From Ulva prolifera (taxonomy: Eukaryota; Chlorophyta; Ulvophyceae; Ulvales; Ulvaceae): a DNA stretch of 64,000 nt. Position numbers and translations under genes: made by a program. Below are positions 43,768-56,934 of this stretch, in pieces. The DNA lies in NCBI GenBank assembly GCA_023078555.1, contig CM041200.1:4430936-4494935 (forward strand). Direction: 5' to 3'. Every line of letters starts with the position of its first letter. Position 1 is the first letter of the stretch. The notes beneath the pieces were generated by a model. The model ran no database searches, was not told where the DNA came from, and saw nothing but the letters and a program-made list of their open reading frames with translations.

Positions 43768-46700
43768 TCAGGATTTACGCCGCTTTTGCTTGAGCTCAGA
43801 AGCCGCTGCACGTCGTTTCTGTTGTGTGCGCAGCTTGCTGCGGAAGTCCGCCTGCAGAGAGGGCCTCGCAGCTTTCAAGCGGCCTTCCAGGACCGCAAGA
43901 TCCTCGGACCGGTAGAAACTTGCTCCAGGATGCGGGTCACTCTGGTCTGAAAACCAGGCTGCTTTCAGGTACTGTAATATGCTCAGCATAACACACATCA
44001 ATGGCATAAGGGATGACATACCACTTGCTGCAGCAGGCTGGATCTTCTTCATGTAATCAGTCGCTTTCTCCAGTTTCGCCGGGGCCGATGCTGCAGCCTT
44101 CACGGGCACATCATGCTTCGGAGCAGGACGCACTTTGGGCACTGCAAGGCGCCCAGCCTGAAACGGCACCTCTGCGAACAGAGCTTTGACAGCCTCAGCA
44201 TGGGCATCCACACGTTCCGCTGGTGGATCAATCTTCGCTGCACCGCCTCGACCCTCCTGGAAGAGCTTCGCCAACTTGCCCACCGGGGCAGCTGCCATCC
44301 TGCATCTCACACATCAATCAGGAGCTGCCCCTTGCTCCTGCAGCCCAACTGCCCCAACCCTCACGCCGCAATGATAACCATCTGCGACCACAGATACATA
44401 GGCAAGAACACACCCATTCCCAGGCTCAGAACCTCCTGCAGAGGCCGCCGCTGCGTCCTCCGCCTTGTCAGCATCCACCTGCGGCTCACGAGGCCGCTTC
44501 GGGTGCCGTGGTTTTCGCTGCTTCTGGGCCTTACGTGAGGCTGACCTCTCTGCCGCAACCTGCGCCTCCAGCTCCTGTAGCCCCGCAATCAACGGCTCCC
44601 CCAAAGCGTCACCATCGCCCACGCCACCCTCACCACCTGCCCCCCCTGACGCCGCGGCTCGCTCCGCATCGTCCCCACCCTCCTGAAACCGCACCCTGCG
44701 CCCCCAGCCCTTCACTTCAGCACCAGGGCTCCGCTGCGCCAGACTCGATCGACGCTTTACCGGCGCAGGCGCTCCTGCATCGGCGGCGACGTACGCCGCC
44801 ACATGATCCGCCGCAGCGCCCTTCGCCGCCCCACCATCCACCGTCGCTGCGGCATCCGCGCCGGCGGACCCCTCTTCTGCCTCCTCGTCCAACCCGCCCC
44901 CCCCATCCCCCTCGCTATCCTCTGCACCGGCAGCGCCTGCCTCCGCCCCGCCTTCCGACCCTGCAGCCTCGCCGGCGGCCTCACCAGCGGCCAGCGCAAA
45001 CACGCGCCGCCAGGCATCGTCCACCACCGCACCGCCCCCCTCCTCTTCCCCTTCCCCGCCCACCTGCCCGCCTTCCTGCCCGCCTTCCTCGGAAATGGCC
45101 ACGTCCCCGTCAACGGCAGCCTGGTGCGCCGCGGCAGCCTCAGCGCTGGCCACATCATCGCCCCCGTCTCTGCGCGGGCCCTCCCCGCCGCCTGCGCTGA
45201 TGCTCATGCTCAAACTAACACCAGCCCCGGCGTCGCTGCCGCTGCGACTTGTCCCTAAGCCACCCTCCGCTGCACTATCAGCCATCGGCCACAGCTCCCG
45301 GTGGGCATCGGTGCCAGCATCGGTGTTAGCATCGGCGCCGACAGAGCGGAGAGAGCCACTGTCAGCAGCGCTGCCAGAGCCGCTGTCTGCGCTGTCGGCG
45401 GGGGCGCGAACGAACGCGCCGCTGTGTGGCTCAGAGGCGCTGCTACTCCCCTCCCCCTCCTCCCCCAAAGACACACCGTCGCCCACAGCAGGCACGTCCG
45501 CTGCAGCATCGGTCGGTTCCTCAGCCTCAGCCGAACGCGGCAGCTGCTCCGCCGCAGGGCTGCTCAATACGTCCATGCCCTCTGAGTCGTTAGCTGCGTC
45601 CCACTCCGCCATCAGCATGTCCTGCCCCATGCCCAGCTGGTCCAGCGGCACCTCGTCCCCGTCATCCCATCCCTCTAGCTGTCGCGTGTCAAACGCAGGA
45701 GCCGCGGATGCATCGCCGTGGCGCTGGGTGTCCTTGCCTTGCCGCCGCACCACCAGGAGTTGCTCCTCGTGAGACGGTTTTGTCGCTGCAGGTAGTGTGC
45801 CGTCGTCATCACTGCTGTGGTAGGCGTGGAGGATTCGCTCTGCTCGGAGCTTGGCACCGCGGGGCGCGGCGGGAGGCAGCGTGTCGTCATCGCTGAACAC
45901 AACAGCCTCCGCAGCGCCCCCAAGCTCCTCTTCACCGTCATCTGAGAAGACCAGCCCGGCAGGCACTGCAGGCCCTGTGGGTCGAGGCTTGCTAGGAGGT
46001 GGAGCAGGTTGCGCGGGCTGGTTGAATGGCTGCACACACGGACTGGCTTGAGCGAGGTTCAAGGTGGGAAGGGCTACAGAGCTGGATGCCGCCACAGGCG
46101 GGAAGATGCGCACGTTAGGTCTGGCTGGGAGGAAGACGCTGGCAGGTGGTGGGTCTCGGTTGAGAGCTGACTCGAGGATGTTGTCCCAGAGCTGATTGAG
46201 GTGGTAGGCAGCGCTGTGTGGTGGTTCTGGGTCTAAGGGCAGCCATTCCTGCATCGGGCGCGGCGGCACGGGCCTGAAGAGCATGCGTTTGGTGCCGGTT
46301 CCATCTTTTGGCACAGCTATGGGCTTGCCTGACGGAGTTCTGATGTTGAAGTGCCGTTTGATGTCGTCAGAGGGCTCACTTGGCTCATCTGCAGCAAGGC
46401 CAGCTTCAACATCTTGCTGCTCTTCCAGGGCGTGCCTCTTCTTGTAATCAGGATGTGCCTCGGCAATTTTGATCTTGTTGCCTCTCCAGACGCTACCGTT
46501 GAGCTGCATGTACGGTGAAGTGGCCGGTTCGTTGCATGGTTGAAAATGGTACATTTGCGTCCACAGGCAGAGAGGACATACCGCTGAGATCAGCTTATGC
46601 AAACGTGCTTGATCAACGTCAGCCACCTCTACGAACGCGTACTCCCTGTGCAGAGGTTCACCGCCAAGATACCGCGGCTCCGGACGGCAGCAGTCCACGA

Positions 46701-46779
46701 TCGTGCCGAGCGACGCAAATTTGGCACATAAGTCTTGGGTACTGACTTCCGGAGACACGCCAGTAATACGCAGACGCAT
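43768..46779 (-). CDS. NOL8-like nucleolar RRM protein
   Basis: Similar in plan to nucleolar protein 8, an RNA-binding ribosome-biogenesis factor. Four exons join in phase: 46779-46582, 46503-44414, 44299-44022, 43946-43768, giving 914 residues. An N-terminal RRM (MRLRITGVSP...EYAFVEVAD...LNGSVWRGNKIKIAEAHPDY) ends in the WRG-K-KIAEA pattern typical of the NOL8 group. About 600 residues of acidic, Ala/Gly/Ser-rich low-complexity sequence follow. The C-terminal region has GKLAKLFQEG and SFYRSEDLAVLEGRLKAARPSLQADFRSKL, then a basic end QKRRAAASELKQKRRKS that suits a nucleolar signal. The first intron (46581-46504) is 78 nt and free of stops in frame, so a retained-intron form would stay open. 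The RRM call is firm; NOL8 orthology is likely. Confidence 0.8.
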
Positions 46780-47383
46780 GTTGCTATCGCAAAGGTGCCG
46801 CTCACTCCAGCAACAGCAGTCGTCACCGGAACTCAGTGAAAGCGACGCCGCCCTTCCATCCTCTGTCTTCGAGCGGCTCGTAGCAGAGCAGATGCCAAGC
46901 CGTCAATAGGATGCTTAGACAGGGAAGTCGTAATACCTGGGACCATGACGTGGACGCTGCCGCTGCTGGTAACCCCCAGTGCTGCCTCTGTGACACACCC
47001 AGCGCTGCCGTGAGATGAGCCTGTAGCCACAGCTTCCCCGTTTCAAAGCGAGTCTGGCCTTCAGAGATGCATGATCAGGCACACATGCCGTATGCTCACG
47101 GAGGATCACACACTCAGTCATCTTACGCCCATCAAGGCTCGCCGTTGAACTGCCGCCTCTACACTTGAGTACCGGGCGAATCGTTGCGAACGTGAAGGCA
47201 CATTAGAACTTCATCGTTGTGTACCGGGACCACCGCTTCAATTCATTGTCTTCGTTCTACTCAAACGAAATTGTTTGACTGACTTTGGTGGTCATGCGCG
47301 GTCAGTGTTCACAACGAGCCCGTAGTGGGGAAAGCATCTCCACCAGGCACAGGCCAAGGCTCCTACGTACCCCAAGACCATGC
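46780..47383. other. Spacer between divergent genes
   Basis: Should hold the promoters of the NOL8-like gene (minus) and of the unrecognised plus-strand gene. No motif-bearing frame and no RNA gene seen. Confidence 0.35.
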
Positions 47384-49739
47384 ATGGCGGACTCACAGAA
47401 GAATGAACATGATAGTTTAGTTCGCGCATCCAGGAGAGGATATATTGCTGGGATGCTGGCACTGGCGTCGCAGTGCTCGCTGCCCAACGTGTGATCCACG
47501 TCCTTTCAGATGCCACCGTCCCAGGTACCCGCATGCTGGTGCAGCGTTGCAGCGCCACCATGACGGAAAATATGCAATGGTCTGTTTTGCAGGCAGCGCA
47601 AGCAGGCGTGGCCGGCTTCCAGCTTCCGTGGTCCGCGTTTGGCAAAGTCCAGCCCGGCCCAGTCCGACTGCCACGGCATGCTCTCTAATCGCTACATCAC
47701 CTAGCATGCAGACCTTGAGTTGAAGTATCTCCTGTTTGTGACCGTTCCCGCTGATTCAAAGAACACCCGTACCGCATGGAGGATCCTCCGGAGTAACGGT
47801 GCACATGTGGCCACGCCGCGGCGGAAACAGCTGCTAGTGTTCATTCTACAGCTAATCGTGGCCACTGCGGGACGTGAGTCGAGCCTGCCTGCAGGAAGCA
47901 GCTTGTCCTGAACTTCGCAGTCCTGCTGATGCGATCGACATATGAAGCCGTCGATGCCCTAGACTTCATCGCAATGGACCAGTTCCAGGTATGCTCAAAC
48001 CACAGCCTGTCCGAAATGGACTTCAGCCTATCCCGCAGCATCGCCCTGCTGCATTCCCATACACGTAATACGGTGTGCAGCCCGCCTGCGCCTGCTCCGC
48101 CCTGTCAGCCTGGTGCCAAGCCGCTAGCTGCAGGCTCGGCACCTTTTTTCACCTCCACGCCACATTCAACGCTAGGGAACGATCACCCCCCGCACCATCG
48201 TGTCATGAAGCCGCACGCAGACCCGTCTTCCACCTCCGCATGCAACGGCAAATTGTATAGCAGCACCACCTGCGATGCAGCGCACGCGTTGCGGGGCCGG
48301 CGACGGGGCCTGCACCACACGCCCACCTCTTCCTGCCCACAGCGACAGCAACCCGCCGTACACGCCGGGGGCTGTGATACCTTTCGTTTGTTGGTGGCCA
48401 GGATGTGCCCCCCCCCCCCCCCCCCCCTTCGGCGGGGGGCAAGGGAGATAACGACAGTGGGCCGGCAGGTAGTGACACGGGATTGGGTCCGGGGCGGCGG
48501 CGGCCGTGCGCGCTCGGGCGCCCGGGGTTTGTGGCCGCCACTGGCACTGTGTCGCGCTGCTGCCGCCCAACACCGCCACCGAGCATGCAATGCTCCTGCT
48601 CCGCAGTGCGTGGCGCGTCGGTGCTGAGGGCGTGGCGCGTGTATTGTGAAGCAAATCAGGACTGCTTTGCCGTGTCCTTAAGAGACAATGGCGCGTGTGG
48701 TGCAGATCCGGTTCTTCAAGCTGCGGCAGTCGGAGTTTGAGCCGTACAAGTTCCTCGTGGACCCGCTGCAGGTGCCGATCGGCAACCTCGCGAGCCCCCT
48801 GTACTTTGACTTCATCGCCTTCTCGCAGTACGCCACGCTCTCCAAGGCGATCCCCGACGCGCCCCAGGTCTTCCAGGTCTGCCCCTTCCTGCACCCCCGG
48901 CCACTCCCGTCCGCCCCGCCCCCGCTGAGCTATCTCCAGCTGCATGCTTTGACAGAGGCCGCAGCTGCGTCCTGTCATGACTGCTCATAGACTGCTCATA
49001 GAGTCGTCGTTGCACATCTTGTAACCGGCCGAAATACTCCCGATCTCAATTACCGGCGGCGGTGTGAGATCGATCGATCTGAGACTGGCCGTGCGGTGGG
49101 TGGGGAGAAACGCTGTGCGTGACACGCTGTCTGTGTTTGCGTGAAGCGACCGGTGCCTTGTACATGTACCCGTGCATGTGGGGCCGTGGTGCACGGGTAG
49201 CAGTGGCAGTGACGCCAGTGCGTGGCGTGCAGGAGTTTTGCGAGAACTGCGAGGGGGAGGCCCTGGAGCGGCCGTACCGCGTCGTCAAGCGCGACGCCGC
49301 TCTGTCCGATAACAAGAAGCTGCCGGAGCGGCTGCAGCTACAGGTCGGGCGCACGATCGTGGGGTACCTGCGCGGGGACTTCCGGGGCGAGACGTTTGGG
49401 TGCCCTGCGGCACTGCCGCCGGCGGCGCCGCTGGAGGACGTCGCGGCCGCGGTGCAGGGCCTGCTGGACGTGTTTGTGAAGAACGGGTACGCGCTGAAGG
49501 CGCGGGTGGAGAACGTGCAGGCGCGGGCGGGCGGCGGCGGCAGCTGGACGGTGGTGGTGGAGGGCGGGGCGAACCTCTGGGGCCTCCAGACGCTGCAGTT
49601 CCGGAACGCGCTGGTGGCGGACTCGTTTGACGCGTTTGCGATCGCGGCGTTTCTGGAGGAGTGTGGGTTGAAGGGGCGGTTTGAGATCGATGCGGACGGC
49701 TCGCTCGCTGAGCAGAGCTGGACCATCAGGCCTTTGTAA
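47384..49739 (+). CDS. Unrecognised multi-exon protein
   Basis: The 3' half is well supported: exons 47895-47988 (RKQLVLNFAVLLMRSTYEAVDALDFIAMDQFQ), 48706-48876 and 49233-49739 join in phase 0 and end at 49737-49739. The 48706 exon encodes a mixed polar/aromatic segment (IRFFKLRQSEFEPYKFLVD, then PLYFDFIAFSQYATLSKAIP). The last exon encodes about 168 residues starting EFCENCEGE, containing GRTIVGYLRGDFRGETFGCP and ending FLEECGLKGRFEIDADGSL. The 5' part is less clear: a start at 47384 (MADSQKNEHDSL) with a donor at 47489, and one or two exons between 47520 and 47880, are plausible. No transmembrane stretch in the secure part. The sequence has the look of a conserved soluble protein, but I cannot name a family. 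Confidence 0.55.
48408..48427. repeat. Poly-C tract, 20 bases
   Basis: Uninterrupted C run in the intron before the exon at 48706, followed by a G-rich stretch. Confidence 0.9.
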
Positions 49740-49921
49740 CCCTGCAGCCATGACAATGTGTCATCACGAGGCTCACGAAGGATGCGCTTGCATATGCATG
49801 CTGTGCATGTGTGTGACATGCACGGCGTGTAGAGACGAGCCCTGCGCCATGTGCGGAGATGCTGCTCGTGCTGGCCAGCTGCTTACCGTGTCAATTGGTC
49901 GCTGAATGAATATGCTGTTGT

Positions 49922-52856
49922 ATGCCAGCGTATGTCAAGGATTCTCGGCAAGTCGGCCTGATTTCGTGTCTCAAGGAACAGTATATTGCTCCATCGAACA
50001 CGATGCAGCCCGTTGCTGAAGAGAGTGAACCATCCCCCGATGACATCCCTACTCAGAATGACAAATTCAGGTCCACTGCGGCTACAGCGCAGACCGTTAT
50101 GTCTGGAGCATCCAAGTGGCTTAAGCAGGTGGGCAAGACTGCTCAAGAAGCAGCAATTGCCGCGGGACACACCGCGCAAGAGGCTGCTGCTTCGGTTTCT
50201 GGAGCAGTAGATCAGTACTCGTCACAGGTGTGCCGTGATTCCTGGATGTATATATCTGCGCTGCGTCCGCTCATCTGTCATCATGATCGGCACGCCTTTG
50301 CAAGACACTGCCGACATGGCAGCCTGGGCTTCGCGTCGCAATTTAACTGAGCGTTTGCTGATAACGTCGGGCGATCCTGCTCTGCGCTGTTCTAGCGCTT
50401 TGGCTTGGTGGTCAGAGAGCGATTGCGAGGATGGGGAAGAATTCCACATTCATCAGCCTTTCCTCAAGCACGCCCTTACTAAGCTTTGCTAACGATTGAT
50501 CTTGGGATGTGGGCCGCAGCTTGGACATGCAATTGATGAGCGTGCATCTAAGGACCTGATCCAGGCCTGCGAGCAGCGCGACAAGCACCGCCTGCAAACA
50601 GAGACTGCGATCACTGCCGACAGACAAGAGCAGATCATAATGCAGCGCGATGAACTCATGGCTCAGTGCGTGACGCTTACAGGTGCGTGTGTTTGCGCCC
50701 CTCGCTGACGTGTTGACGAGCGACCAGCTGCCCGGAAGTGCAGAGCCTCTGCAGGTGACATTCAAGCGGAAATCCAGTACGCAACACAAGAGACTCCGCT
50801 GGGGCGCGAGAGCTACGGCCTGATGATGCTCGTCAACGTGCTGGTGTGGCCCAGCGCCTGGTCGCGTTGTCACAACGCCAGACTTCTTGCAGTGCTCGGT
50901 CTCCTTGCTCAGAGCATGGCGAGTCTTGGTGCGCGTGCAGGTGCCAGTGTTTGAGAATGGCTTGCGACCGGACTGGAAGAGTGTGTTGCCAGCTGTCTCC
51001 ATGCTGGGGTCCAGCTCCCAGTGGGCCCAGAACCTGATGATGCAGGCCCGCAGCACCAATCCGACGGCCTTTGACGTTCTTCAGGTCTGCCACCATCCGA
51101 CAATCTGCCTCATTCCCCTCTGTGATCCAGCTCATATCGCTGCCTAGAGCACCACGCTGTCGCCACAGTATGCGGGCTGGCTAGCCTTGCAACATGCAAG
51201 TTTTAAATCGCTGCCCGCTCACAGCTCTGCTACAATTGGCTTCCGAGGCTCTCACGCTGCCAAGTAGGTGGTAAGTGACAACTCACAGTTGCGAGAGTGC
51301 TGCACTCGCTGACTCATGTGTGCACCTCAGCCACATCTCAGGTCACCAGCGCCATGCCAACACGCAACATCACCTGTCTCTCCAGCCCGCCCTGACACCA
51401 CACCAACCTCCACTGCCACACAGCCTCGCGGGCCTGGTCTCACCCACCCACTCTCTCAAGCGCGGCCGGGCGCAACCCCGTCGCCATGCATGCAGGCTGC
51501 AGACCAAGGGTGGAGCCAGATCGCGCCAGCTGGATGCATGGGCCTCGTGGACGTGCCGCTGTCGGGGCTCGTCGGCACGCGCCGCGTGCAGGCGTGGCTG
51601 TACGCGAGCCTCAACGCCGGCGTCCTCGCCGCGCGCCTGCAGTCGCTGATGCTCATGGACGACCTCCTCAATGACTGGTACTTCCCGTGGGCGCTGCTAC
51701 GAACAGACGGCGCGCTGCAGGACGTCCTCGTCGAGCTCGTCAAGGTGATTTGACTACCTTTATTCCTCGCAACACCCCCCCCCCCCCCCCCTCCCCTTGC
51801 CCCGCCACGTCTTCCCCCCGGGCAGCAGCTGTATCCCTCCGCATGCGTGTGCGCGCGCTTGTGCGGCGCGGGCTTTGCCGGCACTCTTCGCTGAATCGCG
51901 CAGCGATACGCTGCCCATGCTGCATCCATGCGGCCGCGGTGTTTTTGTGTTGTCGTTAGGATCGGCGCCGTGGGGCTGTGCCCGGGTGCGGCCGTGCCGA
52001 CCCTAGCACAGCTGCACACCGAGCTGGCAGCAGGGGGGGGTTGTACTTGCCACCCGGATTGTGGCCGGGCTGCACTTGTTTCTGCGGCAATGGCGCCGGC
52101 AGCCGGCATCCCTCACATACCTCATGTACTCTCTCTGGAGCCTTGCCGGCTGCGAGCTGGTGTGCCGCACTCACGGGTTCCGCCGGGAGCACGTGCCCCG
52201 AGCGCCACACGCATGCATGCATGCAGATCGAGTCTCAGGAGGGCCTCATCAAGCTGCCGCTAGACGACCTGCTGCATCCCGGCGGCCGCGGCACCTCTGA
52301 CATGACCAACTGGACGCAGAAGATGCGGGACCGCTTCCACGATGTCGCCGGCAAAGCGCGCGCCGCGGGCAGCGCCGCGTATCGCAGCACCCTGAGCGCC
52401 CTTTCCCCTGAAGGCGCCCCGGGCTCCGCGACTTCTCCACCGCCGCCGCACAACCGAAGCGCTTCCCTCGCCGCGGAGCTCTCCACTCCGCACGCACCGT
52501 TCGATGCGTACGGCGTGGATGGGCTAACAGATACGGACGTGGACGACGACGACGATGGCGGCCGGGACGCCGGGGCCGGGGCGACGGCGATGAAGCTGTC
52601 GCATCTGCACGTGAACGACACGTACGGGCTGCAGTCGCCCGGGAGCGCGGCCGGCGCGGAGCACGCAGCGCGGGAGCGCCCCGGCGGAGCGGCTGAGGGC
52701 TTCACGAGTGGCAACCTGCTGCACGACGAGGGCGGCGACGGCGACGGGGAGGCGGCGGCGGCGGAGACCGGCCCGGCCTCGCTGCTGGGCGTAGGAGGTG
52801 AGGAGAGCGACCATGACAGAGCAGACCCGGATGACCCGTTTTCGATCGGGCCGTAG
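49922..52856 (+). CDS. RUN-domain protein
   Basis: RUN domains are helical modules found in effectors of Rab and Rap GTPases and in cytoskeletal adaptors. Exons joining in phase: from 49922 (or the internal start 50003) to 50227, 50520-50682, 50755-50843, 50941-51084, 51496-51744, 52227-52856, giving 499 to 526 residues. The N-terminal part is Ala/Gln-rich and helical (KTAQEAAIAAGHTAQEAAASVSG), then charged (RASKDLIQACEQRD), probably coiled coil. The RUN domain spans exons 3-5: LMMLVNVLVPVFENGLRPDW, WAQNLMM, then VGTRRVQAWLYASLNAGVL and LLNDWYFPWALLR, the Y-PWALL pattern of the fold. The last exon is a Ser/Pro/Asp-rich tail of about 200 residues with an acidic run (TDVDDDDDGG). An additional small exon in the 411-nt fourth intron cannot be excluded. 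The membrane-traffic role is inference from the family. Confidence 0.75.
51775..51791. repeat. Poly-C tract, 17 bases
   Basis: C run starting 30 bases after a splice donor in the RUN-domain gene. Confidence 0.9.
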
Positions 52857-55800
52857 CTGCAGCCGTGTGTGTGCGTAGTGGAGGGGAGGGGTGTAGCTTA
52901 CAGCATGTAGGGGAGGGGCTCAGTACTTGCGGGAGTGGTCGTCCTGGCGGGGAGGCAGGCTTGCGTGGCAGTGAGATTTAGAGCGCCGCAGGTGTGGAGC
53001 TGGTGCAGGGGAGCTTGGTGTCATGTGTTACTAGGTGTAGGTCGGAGAGGCCGGCAGCACCGCCGGGGCAAAGCAGACCAACGCCACCTTCATCAGTGGA
53101 TGCCGAGCCAGTGGTGTCATGAAAAAAAAGAGTTGTCACCTGTGGGTGTGTTTCACCTCGCTGACTGGAATCGTTGGCCTGATGCCTGCGAGCGGAGAGT
53201 CGCATGCAGGCGCCCTTGGAACTGTGATTTACTGCTTGGGCGCGTCGGTCGCAGCATGTAGTGTGGTGTAGTCCCCATTGCAGATTGTACGTTGAGACTT
53301 GCAACTGGGATCTGTGGTGCCTGCGTGGGGTGCATGCAGCCTGAATGCTGTTACACATATAGGAGCGGTTGGATCAGACTTGTGCCGGTGATGCTCCCCA
53401 GCTTTGCGGGTCAGTCCAAGGATGCTTTTGTGTGGTTCGATGGTAGCGTCACGGCAAGTGTCCGCTGTCTCATCGGTTGTGAGTCATGCCCTGCCCAACA
53501 ACACACAAGCAGCACTGGCAACAGTTGCAGAAGAGAACCGGTGCTGTGAGAGCGGCTTGCCTGTTACTATCATTGTGTGACACTGTATCCAAAATGCTGT
53601 GGCAACCGGTCCCATTGATGTGTGCTGGGCCTCCGGAACAGCAAGTGTGGCTGCAGCGACGCTACACTGGGCTGCTTTGTTTGCTGCACTGGTACGTGCA
53701 TGCCCCACTGGAGGCAACGAGTATATTGCTTCATTAGCAATCGTAAGAACCAATGCCTAGTCGCCCAAATGTCAGGCTCCTTGTTTGAGAAGCTGTTATG
53801 GACTCGGAGCCTCGGACGGAGATGCGGTTGAAAGCCCCAAAGGAAGTATGATGTCCACCAGGCCTGCATTCTCCTTCATCGACTTGTGTGAGAGCTATGG
53901 TGGTGGCCGCTGTTTCTGTTGCAGTGCCTATGCGGCCTGCAGCGAGCCACGGCACCGGTATCGCGACCAGAGCGCATTGCCTGTACAGATAGCTGCAGAG
54001 GCTTGCGCCTGATCCAAATATAGCAGCACGCAGTTCACAAGTGTTGCTATATATGAACGGATTGCTGAAAGCACGGTGTGTATGCGGCACGAAATGGCGG
54101 AGGAGGGCGCCGAAATCGAGCCCTGACTTTGAATGAGTGCCCCTGGTCACTTGCGCCGGCAATGCTATGCTGACGCCAGCTACTTGATGTTGTCGCGTTT
54201 CTCCAAGTCAATTGTGTATTGTTCGGACCTGTGACTGCAAATGCCGCTGATGTCTCGGGACGTGGGAGGTCGCTTGCATGCGCAGAAGTGCACCAACACT
54301 GACGGGCGCATTATGGGTGACTGACGTAGCTATCTAGTCCCAAACAGTAGCATCATCGGTGGTAGCAACATATGGAAGCGCTCCACAAATCCACAGAGGC
54401 GCTCGTGATAGTACCATCCATCCACTAACGCGATATGCTGCATGGAGCATCTGCGCGGGCGCGCTCAAATCGCGTGCTCCTTGTGTCCACCACCGCGATA
54501 GTAGCCGCAACCGTCAGCAAGACGGTGAGCCGAGATCGGAAAATAACATCACGATTATCTAGTACACATCGGTAGCAGCACATTCGGTTACAGCTATACG
54601 TGTCCAGTCTGCAAGCAGAAATTCTATCCTCGTGATGACTGGACAGGAGTGGCAAGCAGCAGCGCACAAACGTGGCGAGGGATGTGTGAAGCGCTCCTTG
54701 CGCGGCCGTCGCTGGCCTCGTAGCATGGGCGCACGTGCGAAGTATCAACAGGCGCACGTTGACCTGCGGCGTACAGGGTTACGTACACCAAAGTGACCTC
54801 TTCGGTTCTTTGCCCGTCCGGGGATCCTGGAGTCAGCAAACCTGTCTCATCAACGCGAAGATAGTCTTGGACATAATGGCGCTCTTGCTTTCCTGGATCA
54901 TCCTGTACTTGTGGATTTTATGAGAAAGGGCCGCCAGCCATGTGCTGTCAGCATGCGGAGGATCGTCCCAAGCGCGCCGCGGGGTCTCACGGGGGCACTC
55001 GATCGGAGCTCTACAAGCGGCCACCATGCCATGGTGCGAGCTGGCACACAACGCGACTGCGTCCCGAAACTAGGCTTGGCCGGGGCACATATGTATGGAG
55101 TACGACCACGTAGCGCCATTCTTGCAAGCAAGCACTTCGAGTTGACACTAACATGTTGACCGCAGAGAGTATCCTAACACACATGAGCTTATACGACCAC
55201 GTGCAGCTCGGCTCGAGCAAGCCGGTGCCCGAGCAGCACACGCGGAGTTTCTTATCCGCCAAGGCATGTAGCGTTCTGCGGCAGATGATCTTGAGGCAGC
55301 TGAATTTCGAGCACATCGCCGCTTTGCACAACAAGAAGTTCAGCCGCTCCCACTTAGCCACGTATAAGATCCCACCTTCATTGGCTGCTGCGGAAGCCAT
55401 TTTTGCGACTCCTTCTTTGCGAGTGCACTTTGCAGAGTATACGAAGTGGCAGGTGGCAGATGCGGGCCGTACCTGGCTGTGGGCGCTCGCCATGGCCAAC
55501 GATGCGGGCGCTCTGCGTCCCGGGTTGGGACCAGTCTCGAAGACGCTTTCATCCTAGGGACGTTCGAGATCAGAAGATCCCGAAGTGAAGGGATACATTT
55601 TTGAAGATGCTTCTTCATTGTCAGCTCGCCGCTCCCAGGCCTGGCTGCAGGCCTGGCCAGACCTGGGAGAGGCCGAGTTTGAACAGGTGACGACACCGTC
55701 GCCATAGGCATCCAGAGTGCAACATATTTTTTCAACCTGTATAAACCTTCCCGATGAATCCCTGCTGCGGCATGGTGCTTGAGAGTGTAGCACGCCACAT

Positions 55801-56934
55801 TCTCGGCAGTGCCGCTGGTGCGCCATGGCATGCGTGGGATGGAAGTGAAGATGATTGAGGTCGAGCAAGACATGTCGAGAGAACTATTGTGAGGCTGCGA
55901 AATAGGCGCAATTTCCGTATCGGGCCAGGCAACAGTGCGAGTGGGCGTGCAATCCATCGTACACCTGCTGGCGTGCTCCTGAGAAGGGGCTGGCTCTGCA
56001 ATAACGTGCTAGCTGGGTATTGACACATCCCGATGGTCACAGCTGCATTCAAAATGATGAAGCCCTCGACTGGGCAATCATGCAAAGAGGTTGGTATGGT
56101 GAGTCTAGTCAGGTGGTGATGCTGCAAAGCATCCAGTCGTCATTTGTTCAGCAGTGACAGTACCATTTGTATATTTCTTGTGGTGTATGTAATCGTGAAT
56201 GAAGCTCATACCTATTGTCTATGTGACCACTGCTGGTGGTGGGAGGCTGGGACCCGACTCTGTGCTGTGTTAGACATGTACAGCTTGTATATGGTACTGT
56301 GAGTTGGTATGTTGATGTGAACTGAACTGCGCATCACCCCATTGCAAGGACCTCGATCATTAACTCATGTGGTACAGGTAGCACATAAATTAATTATGCA
56401 GTGCCTCGCGCGGTACTTCTTACCCCTGCCCCTGAGTTACCGATTGATGTACACACTCCTGTCATACCGCAGATCCACCGGTTGTACATGACCGGCCTTT
56501 CCCCCCGAGTCTCCAACACAGTTCCATCAACAATTCTGTTTGACTACGACGACGCATTGCAACGAGATCTTGCCTGGTGTCATCGCACAACCACCAAGGC
56601 AAGAGCTGTGCATGCATGCTGAAGGTGCGACATACATCATCGCCTGCATACTGGCAGGCATTATGCCAGGGCAAGTCACTCGTGACTCAGTGGTGAGCAA
56701 GCATCGCGATAAGCGATTATATTACATCAGCCTGGATCTACTTCTGTACATCGACAGCCTGACAGGATGTAGACCTACAGCCTGTCAGGTCGCCTGACGC
56801 AACACTACCTTACTGTACATGGCACTCTTCAGAGTGCCCGTGCTCTCTGAGGCACGACAAAGACGTGACCGTCACTGACTACGCCAGCGATGCCCCAATT
56901 ACTTCCTGTGTGTGTGGGGGGGCTGGGGTGCCCC
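52857..56934. other. Gene-poor stretch
   Basis: About 4 kb between the RUN gene and the 3' end of the kinase gene. Frames are short and overlap on both strands. The best single candidate is a 134-residue frame at 55153-55557. The stretch 55990-56900 is clearly less GC-rich than the coding regions. No RNA gene or known repeat recognised. Confidence 0.4.
55153..55557 (+). CDS. Hypothetical 134-residue ORF
   Basis: An uninterrupted frame starting ATG (MLTAESILTHMSLYDHVQLG) with a balanced amino-acid content, including KIPPSLAAAEAIFATPSL and AEYTKWQVAD. It has no recognised motif and no splice partners that I could find. It is kept because its composition is more protein-like than that of the other frames in this stretch. 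It may be chance. Confidence 0.25.
   Translation: MLTAESILTHMSLYDHVQLGSSKPVPEQHTRSFLSAKACSVLRQMILRQLNFEHIAALHNKKFSRSHLATYKIPPSLAAAEAIFATPSLRVHFAEYTKWQVADAGRTWLWALAMANDAGALRPGLGPVSKTLSS

Noticed and set aside
44223-45772. Plus-strand Pro/His-rich and Ser-rich frames
   Set aside because: Antisense shadows of the low-complexity middle of the NOL8-like gene.
2066-46779. RNA-modification gene cluster (PUS10, RluF-like, NOL8-like)
   Set aside because: The genes are 25 to 40 kb apart on different strands with unrelated genes between; eukaryotic chance neighbours.
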